Below are positions 35,119 to 42,761 of a stretch of DNA of 42,761 nt, in pieces. This DNA is from Bacteroides sp. CAG:530 (GTDB lineage: Bacteria; Bacteroidota; Bacteroidia; Bacteroidales; Bacteroidaceae), in assembly GCA_000434735.1 (NCBI GenBank), contig FR881247.1, positions 538-43,298 on the forward strand, in the 5' to 3' direction. Under the pieces are notes generated by a model. That model had not been told where the DNA came from. It ran no database searches and saw only the letters and a program-made list of their open reading frames with translations. The stretch's first letter is position 1, and the number at the start of each line of letters is the position of its first letter. The position numbers and the translations under genes are program-made.

Positions 35119-36495
35119 ATGAATACAAATACATTGAAAGCGGTTTACTTTGTAGGTGCCGGTGGAATAGGCATGAGTGCACTGGTTCGCTATTTCCTCT
35201 CTAAAGGGAAAGCGGTAGGAGGCTATGACCGTACAGCAAGCGCACTGACCGAAAAGTTAAGACAAGAAGGCGCGGACATTCATTACGAAGATAACGTAGC
35301 ACTGATTCCAGAAGTATTCTTGAATCCGGAAACAACGCTGATAGTATATACTCCGGCTATCCCGGCAGAGCATAAAGAACTGACATATTTTCGTGAACAT
35401 AACTTCGAAATACAGAAAAGAGCGCAGGTACTGGGCATGATTACGCAGACCGAACGCGGACTGTGTGTGGCGGGTACTCACGGAAAGACTACCACATCGA
35501 CTATGGCGGCGTTCTTGCTCGACAATTCGCATGTAAAGTGTAACGCTTTCTTGGGAGGTATCTCTAAAAATTACGGGACCAACTTACTTGTATCCGACCA
35601 AAGCGACTTTGTAGTGATAGAAGCGGACGAGTTTGACCGCTCTTTCCATTGGTTGACACCGTATGCCACAGTTATCACAGCAACCGACTCTGACCATCTG
35701 GATATCTACGGAACTCACGAAGCATACCTGGAAAGTTTCCGTAAATATACATCTCTAATACGTCCCGATGGTTACCTTATCATAAAAAAAGGCATAGATT
35801 TACAGCCCGACGTGAAAGAAGGAGTAACAGTGTATACTTATTCTGATAAGGAAGGCGATTTCCACGCCGAGAACATACGCATAGGAAACGGAGAAATTTT
35901 CTTCGACTTCATCTCGCCATTAGGAAATATCAAAGACGTGCAGCTGGGTGTGCCAGTATATGTCAACATAGAAAACGGCATCGCAGCTATGGCCTTGGCA
36001 CAGATAGGAGGAGCTACAGCCGAAGAAATAAAAGCAGCTATGCCTCAGTTCAAAGGAGTAGACAGACGCTTCGACTTTAAGTTGAAGAACGACCATATCG
36101 TTTTCTTGAGCGACTACGCTCATCATCCTGCGGAAATCAAGCAAAGTGTGTCTTCGCTCAGAATGCTCTATCCCGACAAGAAGCTTACGGCAATATTCCA
36201 GCCGCACCTGTACACCCGTACACGCGACTTCTATAAAGATTTCGCCGATAGCTTGTCGCTACTCGACGAGGTGATACTGCTCGACATCTATCCAGCCCGC
36301 GAACTGCCGATAGAAGGAGTAACCAGCAAACTGATTTACGACAATCTACGCCCCGGCATAGAGAAGACTATGTGTCATAAGGAAGACTTGATAGAACTGC
36401 TGAAAACAAAGAAGATAGAAGTTCTAATCACCTTAGGAGCCGGCGATGTAGACAACTATGTCACACCTATTTATGAATTATTGAAAGACAGATGA
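35119..36495 (+). CDS. murC: UDP-N-acetylmuramate:L-alanine ligase
   Basis: The 458-residue ligase adds L-alanine to UDP-MurNAc, the first peptide step. VGAGGIGMSALVRYFL opens the nucleotide-sugar domain. The P-loop is AGTHGKTTT at 118-126, VIEADEFDRSF and ATDSDHLDIYG are in the central domain, and DYAHHPAEIKQS and FQPHLYTRTRDF mark MurC. The last four bases ATGA overlap the ftsQ start, showing translational coupling. Confidence 0.97.
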   Translation: MNTNTLKAVYFVGAGGIGMSALVRYFLSKGKAVGGYDRTASALTEKLRQEGADIHYEDNVALIPEVFLNPETTLIVYTPAIPAEHKELTYFREHNFEIQKRAQVLGMITQTERGLCVAGTHGKTTTSTMAAFLLDNSHVKCNAFLGGISKNYGTNLLVSDQSDFVVIEADEFDRSFHWLTPYATVITATDSDHLDIYGTHEAYLESFRKYTSLIRPDGYLIIKKGIDLQPDVKEGVTVYTYSDKEGDFHAENIRIGNGEIFFDFISPLGNIKDVQLGVPVYVNIENGIAAMALAQIGGATAEEIKAAMPQFKGVDRRFDFKLKNDHIVFLSDYAHHPAEIKQSVSSLRMLYPDKKLTAIFQPHLYTRTRDFYKDFADSLSLLDEVILLDIYPARELPIEGVTSKLIYDNLRPGIEKTMCHKEDLIELLKTKKIEVLITLGAGDVDNYVTPIYELLKDR

Positions 36496-37229
36496 TAAAA
36501 CGTATTCTCATACTTCTCACTTTAGTTGTCATGGCAGTATATGCCATAGCAGCCGCCGTCTTATTCAGCAAAAAGCCTGAGCAAGAGGTATGCAAAGGCA
36601 TGTCGTTAGCTATAAAAGACAGCATAGACTATGGCTTCACTACCGAGCAACAGATAAAGTCGGTCCTTAAGAAGAAAGGATTGTTTCCTGAAGGAAAGAA
36701 TCTGAAAGATATCAACGTGAGAAGCATAGAGAAGATTCTGGCGCAATATCCATTCATAAAAAACGCTGAGTGCTATATCACATCGGGCAACAAAGTGAAT
36801 ATAGAGATTTACCAGCGAATCCCTGTAATTCGGGTAATCAGTGACAACGGAGACAACTATTACATTGATGACGAAGGAAAGGTCATGGATTACACAGACC
36901 AAGCTGTACATGTAGCTATCGCAACCGGATTCATAGACCGTAAATTCGCGCAAAACGAATTGTACGAACTGGGAAAATACATCCGGACGAACCCCTTTTG
37001 GAAATCACAAGTAGAACAGATTCATGTCACACCGAAAAAAGAAATTGAAATAGTGCCGCGAGTAGGCGACCAAATACTCTTTTTAGGAAAGATTGATGAT
37101 TATACGGAAAAATTCAGTAAATTGCAAAAATTCTACAAAGAAGCGCTGAATGAAGTGGGTTGGAATAAATACAACCGTATCAATGTAGAGTTTGGCAACC
37201 AAATTATTTGCACCAAAAAAGATAAATAA
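36492..37229 (+). CDS. ftsQ: Cell division protein FtsQ
   Basis: The 245-residue bitopic protein has an N-terminal membrane span (IKRILILLTLVVMAVYAIAA, about 2-26). A periplasmic POTRA-like part follows (INVRSIEKILAQYPFIKNAE), and then an FtsQ/DivIB beta domain (NYYIDDEGKVMDYT). FtsQ forms a complex with FtsL and FtsB at the septum. Sequence identity to the E. coli protein is low, so topology and its place between murC and ftsA support the call. It overlaps murC by 4 bp. Confidence 0.9.
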   Translation: MIKRILILLTLVVMAVYAIAAAVLFSKKPEQEVCKGMSLAIKDSIDYGFTTEQQIKSVLKKKGLFPEGKNLKDINVRSIEKILAQYPFIKNAECYITSGNKVNIEIYQRIPVIRVISDNGDNYYIDDEGKVMDYTDQAVHVAIATGFIDRKFAQNELYELGKYIRTNPFWKSQVEQIHVTPKKEIEIVPRVGDQILFLGKIDDYTEKFSKLQKFYKEALNEVGWNKYNRINVEFGNQIICTKKDK

Positions 37230-37240
37230 ATATATAAGAT

Positions 37241-38803
37241 ATGGCAGCAACAGATTTTATAGTAGCTATAGAGCTGGGCTCAACTGAAATTTCAGGTCTT
37301 GCAGGGAAAAAAAATACGGATGGAAGTATCCGTATATTAGCTCATGCAGCCGAACGCTCAACAGACTGTATCAAGAAAGGACGGATTTACAACCTTGATA
37401 AAACCGCCCAATGTCTGACCACCGTTATAGGAAAACTCGAAGATTCACTACAAGCCTCTATCAAGAAGGTTTATGTAGGCATAGGAGGGCTATCAGTAAA
37501 GTCTGTACGCAATAAAGAGGCCAAGCAGATGCCCGAAAATACCATCATCTCGCAAGCGTTAATTGATGTGATGATGAACGACAACCTGAAGATGCCGTTG
37601 GTAGATCAGGAAATCATCGCCGTAGAAACTCAGGAATATAAAATCGGCAAGAATCAGTCGTCTACAGAACCGGTAGGTATCTCGTCGGACTGTATAGAAG
37701 GTAATTACCTGAATATCGTGGCCAACGAATCACTGAAAAAGAATATCCATAAGTGCTTCAAGCAGACACGATACGAAATAGCCGGATATATTTTGTCGCC
37801 AATAGCTACGGCTAACGCGATACTTACTCCAAACGAAAAGCGTTCGGGATGTGTCATGGTAGATTTCGGTGCAGAAACAACTACCGTAGCAGTTTATCGA
37901 GGCGTACTTCGCCACTTGGCTGTTATCCCATTGGGTGGCAATAACATTACTAAGGATATCTGCTACCAACAAATCGAAGAAGACGACGCCGAGGCTCTGA
38001 AGATTAGCTACGCCAGCGCATATACCGACGATGAAAAGTATAAGGAAGAGGCCAACAAGGAATTCTCGATAGACAAATGTAGCATCAACGCACAGACTCT
38101 ACTCGATATAGCACAGGCACGTGAGACTGAAATCTTAGAGAACGTAAAGAACCAGATTATGCTATCGGGCTACAACGACAGCCTGCTAGCAGGAATCATC
38201 ATCACCGGTGGAGCGGCTAAGATTCACAACATGGAAGAAGCTATAGCCCAAATCACTAAGATTGATAAGATACGTATCGCCAAAGAAAGCCTCATTGAGC
38301 TTCAGAATGCTCCGGCATTCCTTGCTGACGGTACACAATACACACTTATCGGACTGCTTGACGCAGGAAAGGATAACTGCTGTAAAGTAGACCCTAATCA
38401 ATCGCAAAGCAACTTCCTCGACCAACTGAAAGAGGAGGAAGACAAAAAGAAAGAGGAAGCCGAAAGACAGCGCATAGCCGAAGAACAAGCTCGCCAGCAA
38501 GCCGCCGAAGAAGCAGCACGCAAGAAAGCTGAAGAAGAAGAGGCTAAACGCAAGGAAGAATTGCAGCAACGCAATAATATGTATATCTCACTGATTAGCG
38601 AATCGAAAGAATTGCTCGGACGGAAGAAATACAAAGAAGCGCTCAACAAGGCTTACGAGGCAAGAAACCTGCATCTATCCGACAAGGAAGACGATGTGGA
38701 AGCGTTGATTAACAACATTGAACGACAGAAATCGGAGAATAACACATTCTCTAAGCTGATTCGTTTCTTGAAAGACGGAGCCGAAAACTTAACAAAAGAT
38801 TAA
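37241..38803 (+). CDS. ftsA: Cell division protein FtsA with extended C-terminus
   Basis: FtsA is an actin-like ATPase that tethers FtsZ to the membrane. The core (1-380) shows VAIELGSTEISGLAG, GCVMVDFGAETTTVAVYR and IIITGGAAKIHNMEE nucleotide-site motifs. At 520 residues it is about 100 longer than E. coli FtsA (420). The extra part holds a strongly charged K/E/A-rich coiled coil (396-444), then a TPR-like helix pair (KKYKEALNKAYEARNLHLS, about 462-480), and ends in NTFSKLIRFLKDGAENLTKD, a likely amphipathic membrane helix. This insertion between core and tail is a Bacteroidetes trait. ftsZ follows by 36 bp. Confidence 0.95.
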   Translation: MAATDFIVAIELGSTEISGLAGKKNTDGSIRILAHAAERSTDCIKKGRIYNLDKTAQCLTTVIGKLEDSLQASIKKVYVGIGGLSVKSVRNKEAKQMPENTIISQALIDVMMNDNLKMPLVDQEIIAVETQEYKIGKNQSSTEPVGISSDCIEGNYLNIVANESLKKNIHKCFKQTRYEIAGYILSPIATANAILTPNEKRSGCVMVDFGAETTTVAVYRGVLRHLAVIPLGGNNITKDICYQQIEEDDAEALKISYASAYTDDEKYKEEANKEFSIDKCSINAQTLLDIAQARETEILENVKNQIMLSGYNDSLLAGIIITGGAAKIHNMEEAIAQITKIDKIRIAKESLIELQNAPAFLADGTQYTLIGLLDAGKDNCCKVDPNQSQSNFLDQLKEEEDKKKEEAERQRIAEEQARQQAAEEAARKKAEEEEAKRKEELQQRNNMYISLISESKELLGRKKYKEALNKAYEARNLHLSDKEDDVEALINNIERQKSENNTFSKLIRFLKDGAENLTKD

Positions 38804-38839
38804 TATAGATTCACCATACATAAAAAGAGATAGAATATC

Positions 38840-40144
38840 ATGAGTGAGAATAGAATAATGTCTGGAGAATTTCTCGGAGAACATGCCTCACCAAGCATCA
38901 TCAAGGTAATTGGTGTAGGTGGCGGTGGAGGTAACGCCGTTAACCACATGTACAGAGAAGGTATACACGAAGTTACATTCGTGGTTTGCAATACAGATAA
39001 TCAGGCACTCGATGAGTCGCCTGTCCCCATAAAACTACAATTAGGTAAAGAAGGTTTGGGAGCCGGAAACCGTCCGGAGAGAGCGCGCAAGGCTGCCGAA
39101 GAGAGCATCGACGATATTAAGGGTATGCTGAATGATGGATGCAAGATGGTATTCATCACTGCAGGTATGGGAGGTGGTACCGGAACCGGAGCAGCTCCTA
39201 TCATCGCCAAAACCGCTAAGGAAATGGGTATACTTACAGTGGGTATCGTAACAATTCCGTTCTTGTTCGAAGGCAACAAAAAGATAGATCAGGCACTTGA
39301 TGGTGTTGAGGCTATCAGTAAGCATGTAGATGCGTTGTTGGTTATCAACAATGAGCGTCTGCGCGATGTTTATTCCGACTTGAGCTTGATGAACGCTTTC
39401 GGTAAAGCCGATGACACCTTGTCGGTAGCGGCTAAGAGTATCGCCGAGATTATCACTATCCGCGGTAAGATTAACCTCGACTTTAACGACGTGAAGACGG
39501 TGTTGAAAGATGGTGGCGTAGCTATCATGAGTACCGGATACGGAACAGGCGAAGGCCGTGTAAGCAAGGCTATCAACGATGCTTTGCACTCTCCGTTGCT
39601 TAACAACAATGATATCTTCAACTCTAAGAAGGTATTGTTCAACATCTCTTACAGCCCAAGCAGCGAGCTGATGATGGAAGAAATGAACGAGGTACACGAG
39701 TTCATGAGCAAATTCGGCAACGATGTGGAAACCAAATGGGGTGTTTACATTGACGAAGGCTTGGAAGACAAGGTTAAATTCACCATTCTTGCTACCGGAT
39801 TCGGCGTGAAAGACGTTCCGGGCATGGAGAAGGTAATAGCTAAACATACCGAAGAGGAACTGGAAATCATTAAGCAGGAAGAAGAAAAGCAAGAAGAAAA
39901 AGACAGAAGAAGAACTATCGTATACGAACTGAACGATAAGAGACCTCTGTATAATAAATTCTACATCTTCACACAAGAAGACCTCGACAACGATGATATT
40001 ATCAGCATGGTAGACACTACTCCTACACACAGTAGAAAGAAGAACATGCTTGAAAGCATCAAGGCAAAGTCTTCTAACCACGAAAGTTCGCATCCGGCAC
40101 CAGAACAGCAGGAAAATGCTACACCGAACATGATTAAATTTTAA
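38840..40144 (+). CDS. ftsZ: Cell division protein FtsZ
   Basis: The 434-residue tubulin-like GTPase forms the Z ring. VIGVGGGGGNAVNHMYR starts the GTP-binding fold, and the tubulin signature GGGTGTGAAP is at 111-120. NEVHEFMSKFGND and ILATGFGVKDVPG follow in the C-terminal domain. A charged stretch (EEEKQEEKDRRRT) begins a linker of about 100 residues, and the tail ends TPNMIKF. The sequence is better matched to frequent Bacteroides codons than its neighbours, in line with high expression. A YqeY-like gene follows by 23 bp. Confidence 0.97.
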   Translation: MSENRIMSGEFLGEHASPSIIKVIGVGGGGGNAVNHMYREGIHEVTFVVCNTDNQALDESPVPIKLQLGKEGLGAGNRPERARKAAEESIDDIKGMLNDGCKMVFITAGMGGGTGTGAAPIIAKTAKEMGILTVGIVTIPFLFEGNKKIDQALDGVEAISKHVDALLVINNERLRDVYSDLSLMNAFGKADDTLSVAAKSIAEIITIRGKINLDFNDVKTVLKDGGVAIMSTGYGTGEGRVSKAINDALHSPLLNNNDIFNSKKVLFNISYSPSSELMMEEMNEVHEFMSKFGNDVETKWGVYIDEGLEDKVKFTILATGFGVKDVPGMEKVIAKHTEEELEIIKQEEEKQEEKDRRRTIVYELNDKRPLYNKFYIFTQEDLDNDDIISMVDTTPTHSRKKNMLESIKAKSSNHESSHPAPEQQENATPNMIKF

Positions 40145-40167
40145 ACATTACATTAAAACTAAACAAT

Positions 40168-40617
40168 ATGGATTTATTCGATCAGATTAGCAATGATATC
40201 AAAGAAGCCATGAAGGCTAAAGATAAAGTGAGACTGGAAACACTGCGTAACGTGAAGAAGGTTTTCCTCGAAGCAAAAACCGCTCCGGGAGCTAACGACG
40301 TTCTGACCGACGACACCGCTCTGAAGTTGATGCAGAAACTGGTTAAACAGGGAAAAGACTCAGCAGAAAGCTACACCAATGCCGGACGTCCGGAGTTGGC
40401 CGAAGCAGAAATGGCTCAGGTAAAGGTCATCGAGACTTACTTGCCTAAGCAGCTCAGCGCAGAAGAGCTCGAAGCTAAGTTGAAAGACATCATCGCCCGC
40501 ACAGGAGCTACTTCTGGCAAAGATATGGGTAAGGTGATGGGCGTAGCTAGCAAAGAATTGGCTGGCTTGGCAGAAGGCCGCGCTATCTCGGCTAAAGTAA
40601 AAGAATTGTTAGCGTAA
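40168..40617 (+). CDS. GatB/YqeY domain protein
   Basis: The 149-residue cytoplasmic protein opens MDLFDQISNDIKEAMKAKDK and continues VRLETLRNVKKVF, typical of YqeY. It ends with GKVMGVASKELAGLAEGRA. The helical YqeY domain also forms the tail of GatB, the tRNA-dependent amidotransferase subunit that binds tRNA, but the stand-alone protein's role is not established. It is the last gene of the dcw transcript, 34 bp ahead of the terminator. Confidence 0.92.
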   Translation: MDLFDQISNDIKEAMKAKDKVRLETLRNVKKVFLEAKTAPGANDVLTDDTALKLMQKLVKQGKDSAESYTNAGRPELAEAEMAQVKVIETYLPKQLSAEELEAKLKDIIARTGATSGKDMGKVMGVASKELAGLAEGRAISAKVKELLA

Positions 40618-40651
40618 TAAATAATAGACTCTCTCTTATATAAATATACCT

Positions 40652-40698
40652 AAAGCCTGTATGCGGTGAGATACTGCGTACAGGCTTTCTTTTGTCTT
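40652..40698 (+). terminator. Rho-independent terminator of the dcw cluster
   Basis: A 15-bp stem with two G-U pairs (40652-40666 with 40674-40688) and a 7-nt loop is followed by CTTTTGTCTT. Confidence 0.88.
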
Positions 40699-40708
40699 AT
40701 AATCTCAT

Positions 40709-40774
40709 ATTCCTTTCGCAATAGGAAGCTATTCCATTCGCAATAGGAAACCATTCCATTCGCAATAAGAATTT
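40709..40774. repeat. Three-copy 22-bp tandem repeat
   Basis: Units at 40709-40730, 40731-40752 and 40753-40774 share ATTCC(T/A)TTCGCAATAGGAA, the third ending in AAGAATT. It lies between the convergent dcw and recO transcripts and overlaps no gene. Confidence 0.85.
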
Positions 40775-40785
40775 AGTTTCTCATA

Positions 40786-41508
40786 TCAGAACAACTCCTT
40801 AAGCACAGGAAGCGATTTCATCTCAGGGAAATCGGGCAGATGCAACCTGTAATACTCCATCATAACATCTACGCAACGGTTGCGCTCTGCACGACTCATG
40901 GCAAACAGATGCATAGTATCATAATTCATACGCATCAGCACATTTATACGAGCCGATTCCTCAGCCGAAAGGAACATGCCATGCAGCGGACGTTCGGATA
41001 CAAAACATGCGTTCTGCATATCGAAAAAATCACCGGCAGTATATCCCTCAGTATTAGGATAAAGTCCCAAGAAGCGAGAAAAACGCATCAAGAACACCAA
41101 GTGGAAGTTGGCAAAAGTACCCTGACACCCGTCGAGCCACTGCATTGAATTACACAGATAAGCGAATAAAGGCTGATTTCCGGCTTCCTCGTACAATGAG
41201 CGGCTCAGAAATTCGGAGAGAAACAAAGCGATGGCCGATTTATACGGATCGTAAGGAATAGAGCAATAAGTCACCATAGCACGCGCCTCACGTACGGGAT
41301 GCAGCGAAGAACGAGGCTTTACATCGGCCACAAACTCAACCATGTGCAATGGCTGAAACAGCACCTGACGAACCGTAGACCTACGCAAACGGACAGCTGG
41401 AACAAGAAAAGAGCCTCTACCCTCTTCCCTACTGAAAACATGAACGATATTCGACTTATCATTATATTTGAACACGCTCAATACTATACCATGAAATTCT
41501 TGCAACAT
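40786..41508 (-). CDS. recO: DNA repair protein RecO
   Basis: The 240-residue protein loads RecA on gapped DNA with RecF and RecR. The N-terminal OB fold opens GIVLSVFKYNDKSNIVHVFS and has GRGSFLVPAVRLRR and LFQPLHMVEFVAD. The helical C-terminal part (ALFLSEFLSRSLYEE, FLMRFSRFLGLYPN) fits Bacteroidetes RecO, which lacks the zinc site. The length is the family norm. It is transcribed toward the dcw cluster, convergent with it, from a promoter at 41548-41555. Confidence 0.93.
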   Translation of the reverse strand: MLQEFHGIVLSVFKYNDKSNIVHVFSREEGRGSFLVPAVRLRRSTVRQVLFQPLHMVEFVADVKPRSSLHPVREARAMVTYCSIPYDPYKSAIALFLSEFLSRSLYEEAGNQPLFAYLCNSMQWLDGCQGTFANFHLVFLMRFSRFLGLYPNTEGYTAGDFFDMQNACFVSERPLHGMFLSAEESARINVLMRMNYDTMHLFAMSRAERNRCVDVMMEYYRLHLPDFPEMKSLPVLKELF

Positions 41509-41547
41509 ACTTATATCTTAATAACTCAGACAGTAAATCCTATGGTG

Positions 41548-41555
41548 CAAATATA
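41548..41555 (-). promoter_or_regulatory. Putative recO promoter, -7 element
   Basis: TATATTTG on the minus strand matches TAnnTTTG, 39 bp before the recO ATG. No TTTG is found at the standard distance upstream. Confidence 0.45.
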
Positions 41556-41636
41556 CAAGAAATACCCAAAACTATAATCTCACACCCCTAACCAGCTGAT
41601 ACACCCTTATAAAATGTGAAAAAAAGTATGGAAAGT

Positions 41637-41668
41637 ATTGTGAGTATGGAAATTTCTTCATACCTTTG
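41637..41668 (+). promoter_or_regulatory. Promoter of tRNA-Glu and rpsT
   Basis: ATTG (41637-41640) and TACCTTTG (41661-41668) are 20 bp apart, a near-perfect Bacteroides promoter. Transcription would begin near 41675. The leader has a small hairpin CGGAA-TTC-TTCCG (41709-41721) just before the tRNA. Confidence 0.7.
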
Positions 41669-41732
41669 CAACCGCAATTAAGGAAAGACACCTTCGATTG
41701 TCGCATGACGGAATTCTTCCGCAAAAACGGAT

Positions 41733-41804
41733 GGCCCGTTCGTCTATCGGTTAGGACGCAAGATTTTCATTCTTGAAAGGGGGGTTCGATTCCCCCACGG
41801 GCTA
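41733..41804 (+). tRNA. tRNA-Glu (anticodon UUC)
   Basis: The 72-nt cloverleaf has an acceptor stem GGCCCGT with ACGGGCT (closing G-U pair), D arm GTC...GAC, anticodon stem CAAGA/TCTTG around TTTTCAT with anticodon TTC, and T arm GGGGG-TTCGATT-CCCCC. The discriminator is A and CCA is not encoded. It reads the glutamate codons GAA and GAG. It lies 42 bp ahead of rpsT and probably shares its promoter. Confidence 0.97.
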
Positions 41805-41846
41805 CATAATAAACAAAATCACGAACAATATTAAAGATTAGTCGAG

Positions 41847-42101
41847 ATGGCAAATCACAAATCATCTATTAAGAGAATCAGACAAGAAGAAAAAAGAAGA
41901 CTTCACAACAGATATTATGCAAAAACTATGCGTAACGCAGTGAAGAAACTTCGTGAAACAACTGACAAAGCAGCTGCTGTAGCTTTGTTCCCAAGTGTAC
42001 AAAAGATGTTGGATAAATTGGCTAAGCGCAACATTATCCACGCTAACAAGGCCGCTAACTTGAAGTCTAAATTAGCTGCTCACATCAGCAAAATGGCTTA
42101 A
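41847..42101 (+). CDS. rpsT: Ribosomal protein bS20
   Basis: The 84-residue basic protein of the small ribosomal subunit binds 16S rRNA. MANHKSSIKRIRQEEKRRL is the typical bS20 start, and RNIIHANKAANLKSKLA lies near the end. The length is the family norm. It sits between tRNA-Glu and gyrB and is closed by a terminator at 42124-42151. A shared promoter with the tRNA is likely, as no other consensus element lies in the 42-bp gap. Confidence 0.97.
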   Translation: MANHKSSIKRIRQEEKRRLHNRYYAKTMRNAVKKLRETTDKAAAVALFPSVQKMLDKLAKRNIIHANKAANLKSKLAAHISKMA

Positions 42102-42123
42102 GTAACAGCTTACTAAAGATATT

Positions 42124-42160
42124 AAGACCGAATCGGAAACGATTTGGTCTTTTGTCGTTT
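42124..42160 (+). terminator. Rho-independent terminator after rpsT
   Basis: A 12-bp stem with one G-U pair (42124-42135 with 42140-42151) and a GAAA tetraloop is followed by TTGTCGTTT. Confidence 0.88.
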
Positions 42161-42261
42161 ATACCCACCCCATTCGCAAACCCTACTCTCCCCTTTATCG
42201 ATTTTTAAGTTTCGCACTGTTTTTTAACTGCATAACAGACTTTTATCTCGCAGTTTTTTTG

Positions 42262-42269
42262 TAATTTTG
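42262..42269 (+). promoter_or_regulatory. gyrB promoter, -7 element
   Basis: TAATTTTG fully matches TAnnTTTG, 34 bp before the gyrB ATG. A T-rich tract fills the spacer and the -33 element is only partial. Confidence 0.55.
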
Positions 42270-42303
42270 AACATTGAACAAATTAAGTATTTTACAATAT
42301 AAA

Positions 42304-42761
42304 ATGAGCGAAGAACTTACTCCAAACAGCGGTAGCAATTACTCGGCAAGCAGTATCCAGGTACTAGAAGGACTGGAAGCCGTACGTAAACGTCCCGCCA
42401 TGTATATCGGTGACATCAGCGAAAAAGGTCTGCACCATCTGGTATACGAAGTTGTAGACAACTCTATAGACGAGGCATTGGCCGGTTACTGTTCACACAT
42501 AGAAGTTACTATTAACGAAGATAATTCAATCACCGTACAGGATAACGGTCGAGGTATCCCTGTAGATTTCCATCAGAAAGAAAAGAAATCGGCACTCGAA
42601 GTGGTTATGACCGTACTTCACGCCGGTGGTAAATTCGATAAAGGATCGTATAAGGTTTCAGGTGGTTTGCACGGTGTGGGTGTATCGTGTGTTAATGCAC
42701 TTTCAAGCCACATGACTACAAACGTATTCCGCAACGGAAAAATCTATCAGCAGGAATACGA
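42304..42761 (+). CDS. gyrB: DNA gyrase subunit B, partial
   Basis: The first 152 codons are present, and the gene continues past the right edge. The ATPase domain of the GHKL fold is clear: SIQVLEGLEAVRKRPAMYIG, then HHLVYEVVDNSIDEALAG (N-box with the Mg-binding Asn), VQDNGRGIPVD (G1 box) and GGLHGVGVSCVNALS (G2/lid). Gyrase introduces negative supercoils, with GyrA as partner. The start MSEELTPNSG and the length of the lead fit Bacteroides GyrB. It has its own promoter at 42262-42269. Confidence 0.97.
   Translation, partial: MSEELTPNSGSNYSASSIQVLEGLEAVRKRPAMYIGDISEKGLHHLVYEVVDNSIDEALAGYCSHIEVTINEDNSITVQDNGRGIPVDFHQKEKKSALEVVMTVLHAGGKFDKGSYKVSGGLHGVGVSCVNALSSHMTTNVFRNGKIYQQEY

Noticed and set aside
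39041..40093. 350-codon minus-strand frame opposite ftsZ.
   Set aside because: It is a shadow of the highly biased ftsZ codon use; it resembles no protein and has no promoter.
40709..40774. CRISPR array.
   Set aside because: Direct tandem units without spacers; only three copies.

Overview
The window comes from a Bacteroidales genome, most likely Bacteroides or Phocaeicola. The evidence is a SusC/SusD operon with Bacteroidetes-type surface lipoproteins, a glycine-lipid acyltransferase pair, a Bacteroides-type cell division cluster, and repeated matches to the Bacteroides promoter -7 element TAnnTTTG (for example ahead of the tRNA-Glu, gyrB, glsA, ECF sigma and ATPase genes).

Layout. (1) Positions 1-6,940, minus strand: a glycan-utilisation operon transcribed susC > susD > GH18-type lipoprotein > DUF1735 lipoprotein, running off the left edge. 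This order resembles N-glycan utilisation loci of B. thetaiotaomicron. The susC gene is frameshifted at a run of nine C (nine G on the plus strand, 6533-6541); eight would restore a complete 1,045-residue transporter. (2) 7,240-9,300: xanthine phosphoribosyltransferase and a purine permease with a strong terminator. (3) 9,350-12,140: a fimbrillin-like lipoprotein, an ECF sigma factor, and a divergent FecR-type anti-sigma factor. (4) 12,160-15,370: an accessory pair, a DUF4143-type AAA ATPase and an unrecognised helical protein. It is bounded by two inverted, nearly identical 40-bp hairpins. (5) 15,400-22,060: housekeeping genes for a DUF2795 protein, cobalamin adenosyltransferase, a methyltransferase, ferritin, a Na/Pi cotransporter, a uridine-kinase-like protein and CutC. 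(6) 22,060-22,830: a 770-bp stretch with no intact gene but with tandem 22-bp repeats and small inverted repeats. (7) 22,897-24,733: glsA-glsB, glycine lipid synthesis. (8) 25,043-40,617: the dcw cluster rsmH-ftsL-like-ftsI-murE-mraY-murD-ftsW-murG-murC-ftsQ-ftsA-ftsZ, followed by a YqeY-like gene and a terminator. No mraZ precedes rsmH. (9) 40,700-42,761: a second 22-bp tandem repeat, recO, tRNA-Glu(UUC), rpsT and the start of gyrB.

How the parts work together. The dcw genes build lipid II (MurE, MraY, MurD, MurG, MurC) and the septal machine (FtsL-like, FtsI, FtsW, FtsQ, FtsA, FtsZ), and are packed with gaps of -4 to 37 bp except for an 82-bp gap before murG that holds a consensus -7 element. 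The most noteworthy items are the homopolymer frameshift in susC (phase variation or sequencing error), the paired hairpins around the accessory island, the two 22-bp tandem repeat loci, and a perfect 16-bp palindrome upstream of rsmH. No wholly new system is proven here; the hairpin-flanked ATPase/helical-protein island is the best candidate for an undescribed module.
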